In this document: positions 30,701-37,568 of the stretch, in pieces
How the letters are laid out: every line of letters starts with the position of its first letter
Position numbering within the stretch: position 1 is the stretch's first letter
Assembly (NCBI GenBank): GCA_016197225.1
Contig: JACPWC010000080.1
Span: 1 to 64,000, forward strand
DNA: 64,000 bases
Reading direction: 5' to 3'
Origin: Chloroflexota bacterium
GTDB taxonomy: Bacteria > Chloroflexota > Anaerolineae > Anaerolineales > VGOW01
Notes under the pieces: model-generated
What the model was told of the DNA's origin: nothing
The model's database searches: none
What the model saw: the letters and a program-made list of their open reading frames with translations, nothing else
Translations under genes and position numbers: made by a program

Positions 30701-32717
30701 TGACACGCGCCGCGTCTTCTAAGGTGAGAGCGCCGGCCACGTGGGCGGCGGCGACTTCGCCCATGCTGTGGCCCACCACTGCGTCCGGCTCGATTCCCCA
30801 CGACCGCCAGAGCGCGGCCAGCGCCACTTCGATAGCGAACAACGCCGGCTGAATGACGTCAATCTCGTTCAAACGTGATTGCTCCGGGTTGGCCGTCAAC
30901 TGTTCGAGCAACGACCAGTCTACAAACGGGCGAAAGGCCTGGTCGCAACGTTCCAGCGTTTCACGAAAGACCGGCTCGCTCGTCAGCAGTCCGCGCCCCA
31001 TGCCGAACCACTGCGACCCCTGACCCGGAAACACAAAGACAACGCCGGGTTGCCGCTCGGCGCTCTTGCGGCCAGCAGACAGGCCGGCAGATGGCTGGTC
31101 GTTCAAGAAAGCATCCAGTTGGCGGACAAGTTCATCTCCTGAGCGGCCAACAACGGCCAGACGATGTTCGTGATGCGCGCGGCGGACGCTGGCGGTGTAA
31201 CAGATGTCGTGGAGTGAACAGTTATCAGTGAACAGTAAGTCGCGGTAGGCGCGAGCCAGGGCTTGCAAGGCTTCGGGTGTGTGGGCCGAGAGCGGCAACA
31301 AATACACTCCATCTTCCGAGACACCAAGTGTCCCGCCCTCTCCGCTTCGCTTCGGGGTGCTTCGCAAGACACTTGGTGTCTCAGACGCTTCTTGCAGAAC
31401 GACGTGCGCGTTTGTCCCCGCAATCCCAAAGGAACTCACACCAGCAGTGGGCGGGCCGGAGTCGGCAGGCCAGGGTGTCAGCGTCGGCTTCACAGTGAGC
31501 TTCAAGTCGTCCCAGGCAATGTTGGGATTGGGCGTTTGCAGGTGAAGCGTCGCCGGAAGCTGTTTGTGTTTGAGTGACAGAGCAACTTTGATCAGGCCGG
31601 CCACGCCCGCCGCGCCCTCCGTGTGGCCGAAGTTGGTCTTCACCGAGCCGACGATGCAGGGCTGATCGGGAGAACGACCTTTGCCAAGCACCGCACCCAG
31701 CGCGCCAAGTTCGACAGGGTCGCCGGCGGCTGTGCCAGTGCCGTGCGCTTCGAGGTAGTGAACCCGGCTTGGGTCAACACCAGCGTGGCGATAAGCCTTG
31801 ACCAGCATTTCTTCCTGGCCTTCCTGGCCGGGCGTCGCCAGAAAGCCGCTGGTGCGGCCATCATTATTGACGGCGCTGCCGCGAATGACGGCGTAGATCG
31901 GATCGCCGTCGGCGATGGCTTGCGAGAGGCGCTTGAGGGCGACCACGCCCGCGCCCTCACTGCGAACGTAGCCATCAGCGCGCGCGTCGCCGAACTTGCA
32001 ACGGCCATCGGGGGCCATCATTTTGGATTGTGAGTAGGCGATGGTGATGTGCGGCTGGAGAATGACGTTTGCGCCGCCGGCGAGGGCCAGCGAGCATTCG
32101 CCGGTTCGCAGGCTCTGGCAGGCAAGGTGAACGGCGACGAGCGATGAGGCGCAAGCACAGTCGAGCGTAAAGCTGGGGCCTTGAAAACCGAAGGCGTAAG
32201 AGAGCCGGCCCGAGGCCGAGTAACGGCCACTGCCGGTGGTCATGTAGAAGTCCACTAGCGCCGGGTCGTTGAACATCCGCGCTTCGTAATCGTTGAGCCA
32301 CAAGCCGACGAAGACTCCGGTCTGACTGCCAACCAGTTTATCCGGCGCTTGCCCGGCATCTTCCAATGCCTCCCAAGCCGTCTCCAACAGCAGGCGTTGT
32401 TGCGGATCCATGCGATCGGCTTCACGCGGTGAGATGCCGAAGAAGAGGGCGTCGAACTTGTCAATGTCGTCGAGGAAGCCGCCCCAGCGAGTCATCATCT
32501 TGCCGGGCGTGGCCGGTTTGGAGTCGTAAAATGCGTCTACATCAAACCGGCTGGCTGGAATTTCGGCGATCGCGTCGAGGCCGTTCACCAGCGCATTCCA
32601 AAAACTCTCCGGGCTGTTCACGCCGCCGGGGAAGCGGCAACCGATGCCGATGATGGCGATTGGCTCAACAGCTTGTGTCCGGCTTTCATCTGAGGTGGAG
32701 GGCAGACTCATGGTCAT
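27702..32717 (-). CDS. Type I polyketide synthase first module, KS-AT-(remnant DH)-KR-ACP
   Basis: A 1671-residue module and the first PKS gene to be transcribed. It lacks the docking helix of its sisters and goes straight into the ketosynthase (about 18-440), consistent with being the first extension module. The KS motif is LDCACASS (Cys189) rather than DTACSSS; His325 and His365 are present. The acyltransferase has GHSMGEVAAA (Ser651) and VASH at 751-754, a pattern I associate with mycobacterial-type PKS and with methylmalonyl use; specificity is uncertain. A short DH remnant (925-1045) follows, with neither HxxxGxxxxP nor the catalytic aspartate. Then come a KR (SGGLGGVG near 1260, Tyr1413 in LAHYAAANHF, no LDD motif), an ACP (Ser1577 in GMDSMMAV) and a docking tail (LSEDELITML). 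Start 32711 is an alternative. Confidence 0.96.
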   Translation of the reverse strand: MTMSLPSTSDESRTQAVEPIAIIGIGCRFPGGVNSPESFWNALVNGLDAIAEIPASRFDVDAFYDSKPATPGKMMTRWGGFLDDIDKFDALFFGISPREADRMDPQQRLLLETAWEALEDAGQAPDKLVGSQTGVFVGLWLNDYEARMFNDPALVDFYMTTGSGRYSASGRLSYAFGFQGPSFTLDCACASSLVAVHLACQSLRTGECSLALAGGANVILQPHITIAYSQSKMMAPDGRCKFGDARADGYVRSEGAGVVALKRLSQAIADGDPIYAVIRGSAVNNDGRTSGFLATPGQEGQEEMLVKAYRHAGVDPSRVHYLEAHGTGTAAGDPVELGALGAVLGKGRSPDQPCIVGSVKTNFGHTEGAAGVAGLIKVALSLKHKQLPATLHLQTPNPNIAWDDLKLTVKPTLTPWPADSGPPTAGVSSFGIAGTNAHVVLQEASETPSVLRSTPKRSGEGGTLGVSEDGVYLLPLSAHTPEALQALARAYRDLLFTDNCSLHDICYTASVRRAHHEHRLAVVGRSGDELVRQLDAFLNDQPSAGLSAGRKSAERQPGVVFVFPGQGSQWFGMGRGLLTSEPVFRETLERCDQAFRPFVDWSLLEQLTANPEQSRLNEIDVIQPALFAIEVALAALWRSWGIEPDAVVGHSMGEVAAAHVAGALTLEDAARVICQRSKLLKRVAGQGAMAVVGLSLVQAQEAVLGYEDKLSIAVSNSPKSTVLSGDPAALEAVLGALRAGNVFCRPVKVDVASHSPQMESLRADLLAALDGLQPRAASTPIDSTVIDATTDGSTFDANYWAKNLRQPVLFSNAVQRLAKAGHTVFIEMSPHPILLPSVDETLHHLNQTGHTVPSLQREADESAAMLGALGVMYTLGYMPDWRKRFPNGGRHVRLPAYPWQRRHFWLEAGAATSTTRPAWALAGAGDPLLGHRLPGLAHLPGSHFWQNKLDGRFRKYLRAHQLEVTASSLYVEMALTAAKTVFEGRVCTVKQVVIHQPLPEDGESESQMILTRDDDNAASFQIFSRVGEADSWKCCVSGNIGVWPFEADWLYDLTWQAKPRASMQKRVDAPGRWLILADEGGLGAALAKLLEAKGETCALALADETNIEDLLTKPHRGVIYLRGLEATLDSVTASCESALRLMQALPRNEGARPRLWLVTRGAQPVKPESLALAQAPLWGLGRVMALEHPESWGGLVDLPSVTTTAEDAVTLLDEIWESDGEDQIAFRDGERYVARLERSREKPVEARPLTLRPDATYLISGGLGGVGLQVARWLAVNGAQHLLLTGRTGLPERSEWKTVSPDSKFGKQIAAVQALEEQGATVTVAKADVADLAQMTELFRRTTPPVRGVIHAAGLTTNKPLKELDADSFQAILHPKVSGAWALHQLTQKMALDFFVMFSSGASVWGSQGLAHYAAANHFLDALAHHRRASGLPALAVNWGWWAGDGLATDDLARLFTQVGLSAMPPEKAAAAMGYLLETGATQQVVAAVDWGIFRPVYEARRTRPLLEHPAALTKTMTEPSAKAPDGFARRLQEAAPHERSEILFGYVREQVARVLGFTTPESLDARQGFFKIGMDSMMAVQLRTRLEVALGCSLPPTVALEYPTVETMTHYLAKDVLKLAAPEPAKPRPELAAASDAQEKAKLDMLSEDELITMLDDELGAIDDLIKDGR
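31318..31382. repeat. In-frame palindromic element within the first PKS gene
   Basis: Perfect 15-bp arms (31318-31332 and 31368-31382; left arm GAGACACCAAGTGTC) enclose 35 bases. It is read in frame in the KS-AT linker, residues 446-467, giving E-T-P-S-V-L-R-S-T-P-K-R-S. The 18-base core CGGGGTGCTTCGCAAGAC is identical to that at 23842, but the arms differ at several positions on both sides so that pairing is kept. Orientation and reading frame are the same in both hosts. Confidence 0.9.
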
Positions 32718-32881
32718 CGCTAAAGAAAGAATAGAAAAACTTCTTCGCGGGTTTTTTCACCTCTGTGAAGAAGCTTATGGCTAGTTATTTGGATTAGGAG
32801 TATCCGGCTTATAAGTTAAGATGTCTGTGACAAAGATTGGTCAATATCTCGTCAAGGTTTCTTTTGCATCCCAGGGTCTCT
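32718..32881 (-). promoter_or_regulatory. AT-rich gap upstream of the PKS genes, possible promoter or attenuator
   Basis: This is the largest gap in the PKS-strand run and is clearly richer in A+T than the genes. Reading the minus strand, TTGACG and TTGACC occur near 32838-32860 but no convincing -10 box lies at the right distance. Nearer the first PKS gene, CTTCTTC (32767-32773) can pair with GAAGAAG (32740-32746), followed by a T-rich run, a weak terminator-like hairpin. The gap may hold a separate PKS promoter or an attenuator; neither is proven. Confidence 0.3.
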
Positions 32882-33634
32882 TTATTTGAAGGATTGCCAT
32901 TGCCACTTCGTGATACTCAAGTCCTGTCCCTCAACGGCCAGCGCGGCCACGTAGCCCGCCCCAACATCCAACTCACAAAGCGACCAGCGTAACGCTTCTT
33001 CGGGGCGACCGGCCACCCACAACAAGTTGGCGGCTTCCCCCGGAGTCAACGACACGTCAAACTGATCCAGGGGCCGCGAGAGTCCTTCGCCAATCGCTTT
33101 GATGTAAGCCTCCTTGCGAGTCCAGCAGGTGAAGAAAGCCGGTTGCCGTTCGCTCACCGGCAAAGAATTGAGAATGACGTTTTCGCGCGGCGAAAAATTC
33201 CGGGCCGCCACCTGTTCCATGTCGAGCACCGGGCGGATGTATTCGACATCAACGCCGATCTCTCGATCCTGAGTCACGGCCAGCACGGCGAGTTCGTGGG
33301 AATGCGCCAGATTGAATTGGAGGCCGGGGAAGCCGCCACTGTTTTGCAGGCCGGGCTTGCCCTGCGGCCCGTAGTTGAACTGCACCTGATCAGGTTCAAT
33401 GCCCAAATAACTGGCGAGCACCGTTCTGAGAAACCCGCGCCCAACAATGAAATGATGGCGATGAACGTCGAAGTGAAAGCGTTCGGCCCGCTGGTGCTCG
33501 TCGGCGCTCAACGTTTGGGCCAGTTGCGAAAGGACCCGGCTCGGCTGATTCAGATCAGCCCGCCACAGGTGAACGTCGTTGCCCCTCAGCGCCGGGCTGG
33601 CCGGCGGCGAGGGCCAGGCATCGTCAATCGTCAT
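32882..33634 (-). CDS. 4'-phosphopantetheinyl transferase, Sfp type
   Basis: A 250-residue Sfp/Gsp-type enzyme that would move phosphopantetheine from CoA to the ACP serines of the neighbouring PKS. Family motifs are all visible in order: GPQGKPGL, FNLAHSHELAVLAV, the Mg-binding IGVDVEYIRP, and FFTCWTRKEAYIKAIGEGL. Length is usual for the family. Its ATG overlaps the thioesterase stop by one base (TGATG), so the two are probably translated together, 5' of the PKS genes. It may also serve other carrier proteins in the cell. Confidence 0.96.
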   Translation of the reverse strand: MTIDDAWPSPPASPALRGNDVHLWRADLNQPSRVLSQLAQTLSADEHQRAERFHFDVHRHHFIVGRGFLRTVLASYLGIEPDQVQFNYGPQGKPGLQNSGGFPGLQFNLAHSHELAVLAVTQDREIGVDVEYIRPVLDMEQVAARNFSPRENVILNSLPVSERQPAFFTCWTRKEAYIKAIGEGLSRPLDQFDVSLTPGEAANLLWVAGRPEEALRWSLCELDVGAGYVAALAVEGQDLSITKWQWQSFK

Positions 33635-34407
33635 CAGGTCAGATGAGTCAGAGTTTGCTCAAGTTGGCGCGACAGACTCTTTAGGAGAAGCGCCTGATCG
33701 TTTTGCAAAAAGAAATGGTTGCCGGGAAACATCTCCATTGCAAACACATTTTGCGTTTGAGCGCGCCAGGCCGCCAGTGCCTCCTGCTTCACCGTGCCGT
33801 CTTTCAAACCGCCAAAGGCCGAGATGGGGCAAGCCAGAGGATCGTCTGGCTGACAATTGTACGTTTCGACCATCGCCAGGTCGGCGCGCAAGACGGGCAA
33901 AAAGATTTGCACCAGCTCCGGCTCCTGCAGGAACGCCAGAGAAAGGCCGTCGTAACGCTGGCGAAGGGCGGCAATGAATTCTGCTTCGGGCAATGGGTGG
34001 ATCGGCGGGAGCGGGTCGGGCAGTTGGGGCGCGCGGCGGGCCGACACAAACAAATGGGCCGGGTTCAGCCCCCGGCGTTTTCGCAGGACGCGAGCCAGTT
34101 CAAAAGAGAGTAGCGCGCCCAGGCTGTGGCCGAAGAATGCGAAAGGCTTATCTAAATATGGAAGCATGGCCTCGGCCAGAACGTCAACCAATGATAGAAG
34201 CCGGTTGTGAAGCGGTTCGCGCAGGCGGCTGTCGCGGCCCGGCAATTGAACATAGCAGGCTTCGACATCGGGCGGCAGAGCTTGCGCCCAGCCGCGAAAC
34301 ACGGCCACCCCGCCGCCGGCAAACGGGAAGCAGAACAGGCGCAAGCGGGCCTGAGGTTTAGGAGTCGGTCGGGCAAGCCACAAACTGGAAGCAGATTGGG
34401 TCGTCAT
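33634..34407 (-). CDS. Type II thioesterase (editing alpha/beta hydrolase)
   Basis: A 257-residue external thioesterase of the kind found beside PKS and NRPS genes. It would clear wrong or stalled acyl groups from carrier proteins. Visible are the N-terminal LFCFPFAGGG strand-turn, the nucleophile elbow FFGHSLGA, and the C-terminal catalytic histidine in GNHFFLQ. No signal peptide is present, so it is cytoplasmic. It starts 6 bases after the amidotransferase-like gene and overlaps the transferase gene, placing it in the PKS accessory operon. It is not a chain-release domain of the synthase itself. Confidence 0.95.
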   Translation of the reverse strand: MTTQSASSLWLARPTPKPQARLRLFCFPFAGGGVAVFRGWAQALPPDVEACYVQLPGRDSRLREPLHNRLLSLVDVLAEAMLPYLDKPFAFFGHSLGALLSFELARVLRKRRGLNPAHLFVSARRAPQLPDPLPPIHPLPEAEFIAALRQRYDGLSLAFLQEPELVQIFLPVLRADLAMVETYNCQPDDPLACPISAFGGLKDGTVKQEALAAWRAQTQNVFAMEMFPGNHFFLQNDQALLLKSLSRQLEQTLTHLT

Positions 34408-34413
34408 CCGGCC

Positions 34414-36261
34414 CTAATCATACAACCGTCTGAGCATCATTTCGTAAGTGATGATCGGGGCGATCTTGCCAATCGTCCACTCCTCCTGGCCGGAGAGGTG
34501 GCGGTTCATAAGCGAGCGCGCCAACTCCGGCCTAAACAAGCCGCGCTCAGCCAGGCGCGGATCGTAGAGGATCGATTCGGCCCAGTCGCGGAGGTCGGTG
34601 CGCAGGTAGTTTTCGTAATCGGCGTAAAGCGTGGGGTGCTCGGTAAACATCGGGCGCACGTGGCGGTTGAACCGGCGCTTAAGTTTGACGGCTACGGCGT
34701 GCGTCTCCCGGATGAGGGCGCGGGTGGTGGGGAGAAACTCATCGTGATCGTAGGGAATGTAGGCCAGGTTGGGCGTCTCACGCTGGATCAGTGCCCGGTA
34801 CAGCTTCTTGTGGCCGCGCACTGTTGCCGGGATGGAGTATAGAAACTCAAACAGATCGTAATCAAAAAACGGAAAGCGGGTTTCGATGTGCGAACGGGCA
34901 AAGGTGACCATGTTGCGGGTCAGGCGGTCACAGTGATTCCGGATGTAGAAATATTCGCCGCGCACGTCCGGGCGGTGATCAAGGTAGTGAGCGAGTTCTG
35001 CCCGAAACGAATCGAAGGCCAGGCCTTTCATTTGTTTCCAGGCCGCTTCAGTGTAAAGGCCCTGCTCTTCGGCTTCGGTCAGCGACGGCCAGGTGTATTT
35101 TTGGTTGAAGAGATAAAACAGCCGGGTGGTCAGCGCCAGATCGTCAACCGCCTGAGTCTGAAGCGGCTCAATGGAATCATCGTGGCCCATCACCGTGCCG
35201 CCGTCCCAGCCGGTGAGATTCAAATCCATGACCTGGCGGGCCAGAGGCAGGGAGCTAAGGCCGTGGGCGTGAATCCAACTGTGGAAGCCTTCGGTTAGCT
35301 CCAGGTGAAAATCCACGTTGTCTTTGATCCAGTTTCCATCCTTCAACTCTGTCCAATGGTGGTCACTGCCAACGGCCTCGGCGATCTGGCGACCGTAGAC
35401 AACATCGCGGCAGTTTTTGACTCCGAAGGTCATCGAGGCCACTGGCCGGCGGTCAATCATGCCGAGGATGGTGCGCGAGTCCAGGCCGCCACTCAAATAG
35501 ACGCCGGGGCGATAGTGATCGCCGGAGAGGCGGCGGACGGCGCGGCGCATCAGGCGGCCCACCTCCTCGGCGGCTTCGCCGAATTCAATGTTGGGGCGGT
35601 GAGGAATATCCTTGAAAGTCCAGTAGGGCGTAATGGCACAAGTCGCTGAGTTCAGATCGTAAACCAGCGTTGAGGCGTTGGGCAGAAAGTGAATGTCTTC
35701 AAAGAAGGTGCGCTCACCCAGCAAGTGCTGGAAGCGCATGTATTGCGCCAGCGCCGTCATGTCCGGCTTCCTGGGGAACGCTGCGTCGCACAGGATACCT
35801 TTGACTTCGGGGGCAAAGATCAGCCGTCCGGCGTGATGGGTGTAAAACAGGGTATAAAGACCAAATCGATCATTGGCGATCACCACCCGGTTTCGGCCCT
35901 TGTCCCAGATGGCGATGACGAAAGCGCCGTTGAGATGTTTGGCGAAGTCGTGGCCCGACTCTTCGTAAAGTGTTAGCGCCGTTTGTTCAGGTGGCTGGCC
36001 GTCGTTCACGTCCCGGCCTCTCACTTTGTAAATCTCGCCGGCCATCACCAGCGCAATCGTTCGGTCTGAGTTCCAGATTGGCTGGGGCGCTTTGTTGAAG
36101 ATGCCAATGCCGAGCCGGCCCAGGGCCAGGTTGCGCGTTTCGTCCGCCCAAATATCATTCACATACCAGTCGCGGTGCGACATGCTGGCGGCCATTTTCT
36201 TTGCCAGCAGGCCGGCTTCAATTCTTCTTTCAGGATCAACAATTCCGAAAACTCCGCTCAT
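34414..36261 (-). CDS. Asparagine-synthetase-like amide ligase lacking Cys2
   Basis: A 615-residue protein with the two-domain layout of glutamine-dependent asparagine synthetase: an N-terminal Ntn-like domain (1 to about 210) and a synthetase domain with the ATP-pyrophosphatase loop LSGGLDSRTI (near residue 255). The start reads MSGVFGIVDPE, where active enzymes have MCGI: the glutaminase nucleophile Cys2 is serine. It should therefore not release ammonia from glutamine efficiently. Related enzymes without Cys2, such as beta-lactam synthetases, use the adenylating half to form amide bonds with other amines. Its place in the PKS accessory operon suggests it acts on a PKS intermediate or product; this is inference. 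Use of free ammonia is the alternative. Confidence 0.85.
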   Translation of the reverse strand: MSGVFGIVDPERRIEAGLLAKKMAASMSHRDWYVNDIWADETRNLALGRLGIGIFNKAPQPIWNSDRTIALVMAGEIYKVRGRDVNDGQPPEQTALTLYEESGHDFAKHLNGAFVIAIWDKGRNRVVIANDRFGLYTLFYTHHAGRLIFAPEVKGILCDAAFPRKPDMTALAQYMRFQHLLGERTFFEDIHFLPNASTLVYDLNSATCAITPYWTFKDIPHRPNIEFGEAAEEVGRLMRRAVRRLSGDHYRPGVYLSGGLDSRTILGMIDRRPVASMTFGVKNCRDVVYGRQIAEAVGSDHHWTELKDGNWIKDNVDFHLELTEGFHSWIHAHGLSSLPLARQVMDLNLTGWDGGTVMGHDDSIEPLQTQAVDDLALTTRLFYLFNQKYTWPSLTEAEEQGLYTEAAWKQMKGLAFDSFRAELAHYLDHRPDVRGEYFYIRNHCDRLTRNMVTFARSHIETRFPFFDYDLFEFLYSIPATVRGHKKLYRALIQRETPNLAYIPYDHDEFLPTTRALIRETHAVAVKLKRRFNRHVRPMFTEHPTLYADYENYLRTDLRDWAESILYDPRLAERGLFRPELARSLMNRHLSGQEEWTIGKIAPIITYEMMLRRLYD

Positions 36262-36339
36262 GTTTTAGGTCAGCTTGCCTTTCTCCAAAGTGAGCAAAGG
36301 ATACCTGATAAGTTGAACTCTGGAAATAGAGGCTCTTTC

Positions 36340-37491
36340 TTACATCCCAAACAAATGGGTGAGGACGGTGGTGGCCGCTCCACCCACACTTTGAAGCATG
36401 GCGATTTGGGCACCCGGCACTTGATTCTTTCCAGCCCGTCCTGTAAGTTGCAAAACAATCTCACAAGTTTGATAGAGAGCGGTTGCGCCAATGGGATGGC
36501 CGCGCGCTTTGAGGCCGCCCATTGTGGCAATTGGAATCCGCCCGCGCAACTTGATCTGATCCTCAGCGGCCAGCCGCCACCCCTGCCCTTGTTTGGCGTA
36601 ACCTGTCGCTTCCAACAGCAGGCAGGTCATGATGCTGAAGGCGTCGTGGGCTTCAAACAAGTCCACGTCGTTGCGGTGGATGTTGGCCCGCCGGAAGGCG
36701 GCCTGGGCCGAGGTATAAGCCGCCTCAAGCCACAAGGGATCGCGGCGGTCGAAAACGCGGAAACGATCGGTGGCGACGCTGGAGGCCAGGATGTGAACCG
36801 GATGATCCGAGTAAGCCCGCGCCTCGGCTTGAGGGGCCAGCACCACCGCCGCCGCCCCGTCGCAAATCGGCGCGCAATCGAGCAGGCGGATCGGCGGGCT
36901 GATGAGGCGTGAGGCCATCACCTCACGCGCTGTGATGCGCTTGTCGCGAAAGAGGGCATTGGGGTTGGTGCGGGCGTTGCGATGGGCGTTGACGGAGAAA
37001 TTGGCAAAGGCGTCTTCCGGCGCTTTGTAGCGGTCAAGATACATCCGCATCAACTCGGCGTTGCGGCTGATGAGGGTCGCGCCGCCCGGCAATTCTTTTT
37101 CGGCGTCGAGGGCTTTGGCTAATGCCGGTGTCGCCACGCCCTCGCTCATCTTCTCCACGCCGACGGCAATGGCCAAACTAGCCTCGCCGCTGGCTACGGC
37201 AAAGTAAGCCATGCGCAAGGCGGCGGCCCCGGTGGCCGTGGCCGCTTTCACCTCCAACGCCTCAATGCCGTGCAGTCCAGCCTGATCGGCAATCAGGGCC
37301 GCCACGTGCTTTTGTCCCTGAAGCTCGTCGCTCAACATGTTGCCGGCGAACAGGGCGTCCACCCGCTCCACCCCGGCGTCTTCCATAGCCTTGCGCGCCG
37401 CCAGCGCGCCCAACTCGCGCAAACTCTGCGGGCTGGCTTTGACAACCTCAACCTGACCGATCCCAACAATGCTCACCGGACGAATGGACAT
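36340..37491 (-). CDS. Thiolase-family protein lacking the nucleophilic cysteine
   Basis: A 383-residue protein of the thiolase fold, nearest in look to SCP2-type or archaeal-type acetyl-CoA acetyltransferases: it has EAHDAFS and GGLKARGHPIGAT near the C-terminus. At the place where the family has the acylated cysteine (pattern AACASG), the sequence reads [14 protein letters not shown], so Cys is Thr. Claisen condensation or thiolysis by the normal route would be blocked. It may bind acyl-CoA, or act as a starter-unit selector or decarboxylase-like relative. It heads the gene run leading to the PKS, with a GAGGAA ribosome site before the ATG; 78 bases separate it from the next gene, so co-transcription is likely but not shown. 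Confidence 0.85.
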   Translation of the reverse strand: MSIRPVSIVGIGQVEVVKASPQSLRELGALAARKAMEDAGVERVDALFAGNMLSDELQGQKHVAALIADQAGLHGIEALEVKAATATGAAALRMAYFAVASGEASLAIAVGVEKMSEGVATPALAKALDAEKELPGGATLISRNAELMRMYLDRYKAPEDAFANFSVNAHRNARTNPNALFRDKRITAREVMASRLISPPIRLLDCAPICDGAAAVVLAPQAEARAYSDHPVHILASSVATDRFRVFDRRDPLWLEAAYTSAQAAFRRANIHRNDVDLFEAHDAFSIMTCLLLEATGYAKQGQGWRLAAEDQIKLRGRIPIATMGGLKARGHPIGATALYQTCEIVLQLTGRAGKNQVPGAQIAMLQSVGGAATTVLTHLFGM

Positions 37492-37568
37492 TTGACTCGT
37501 TCCTCAGTTGAATGCTTTGTGGCCGAAAATTATCTCATAGTTGGAATCAATGGCGTATAATCGTTGGT
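37492..37568. promoter_or_regulatory. Divergent intergenic region between rtcB and the thiolase-like gene
   Basis: A 77-base gap between divergent genes must carry both promoters. On the plus strand a perfect TATAAT at 37556-37561 ends 7 bases before the rtcB ATG at 37569, which would give a leaderless or nearly leaderless mRNA; no good -35 box is seen. On the minus strand GATAAT occurs with no clear partner, and GAGGAA precedes the thiolase-like ATG. Confidence 0.4.

Noticed and set aside
32838-32870. A definite sigma-70 promoter for the PKS genes on the minus strand
   Set aside because: TTGACG and TTGACC occur, but no -10 box lies 16-18 bases away; left as a possible promoter region.
37512-37568. 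Longer N-terminus for RtcB
   Set aside because: The extra residues do not look like RtcB and the TATAAT box lies within this stretch. The ATG at 37569 begins a normal RtcB.
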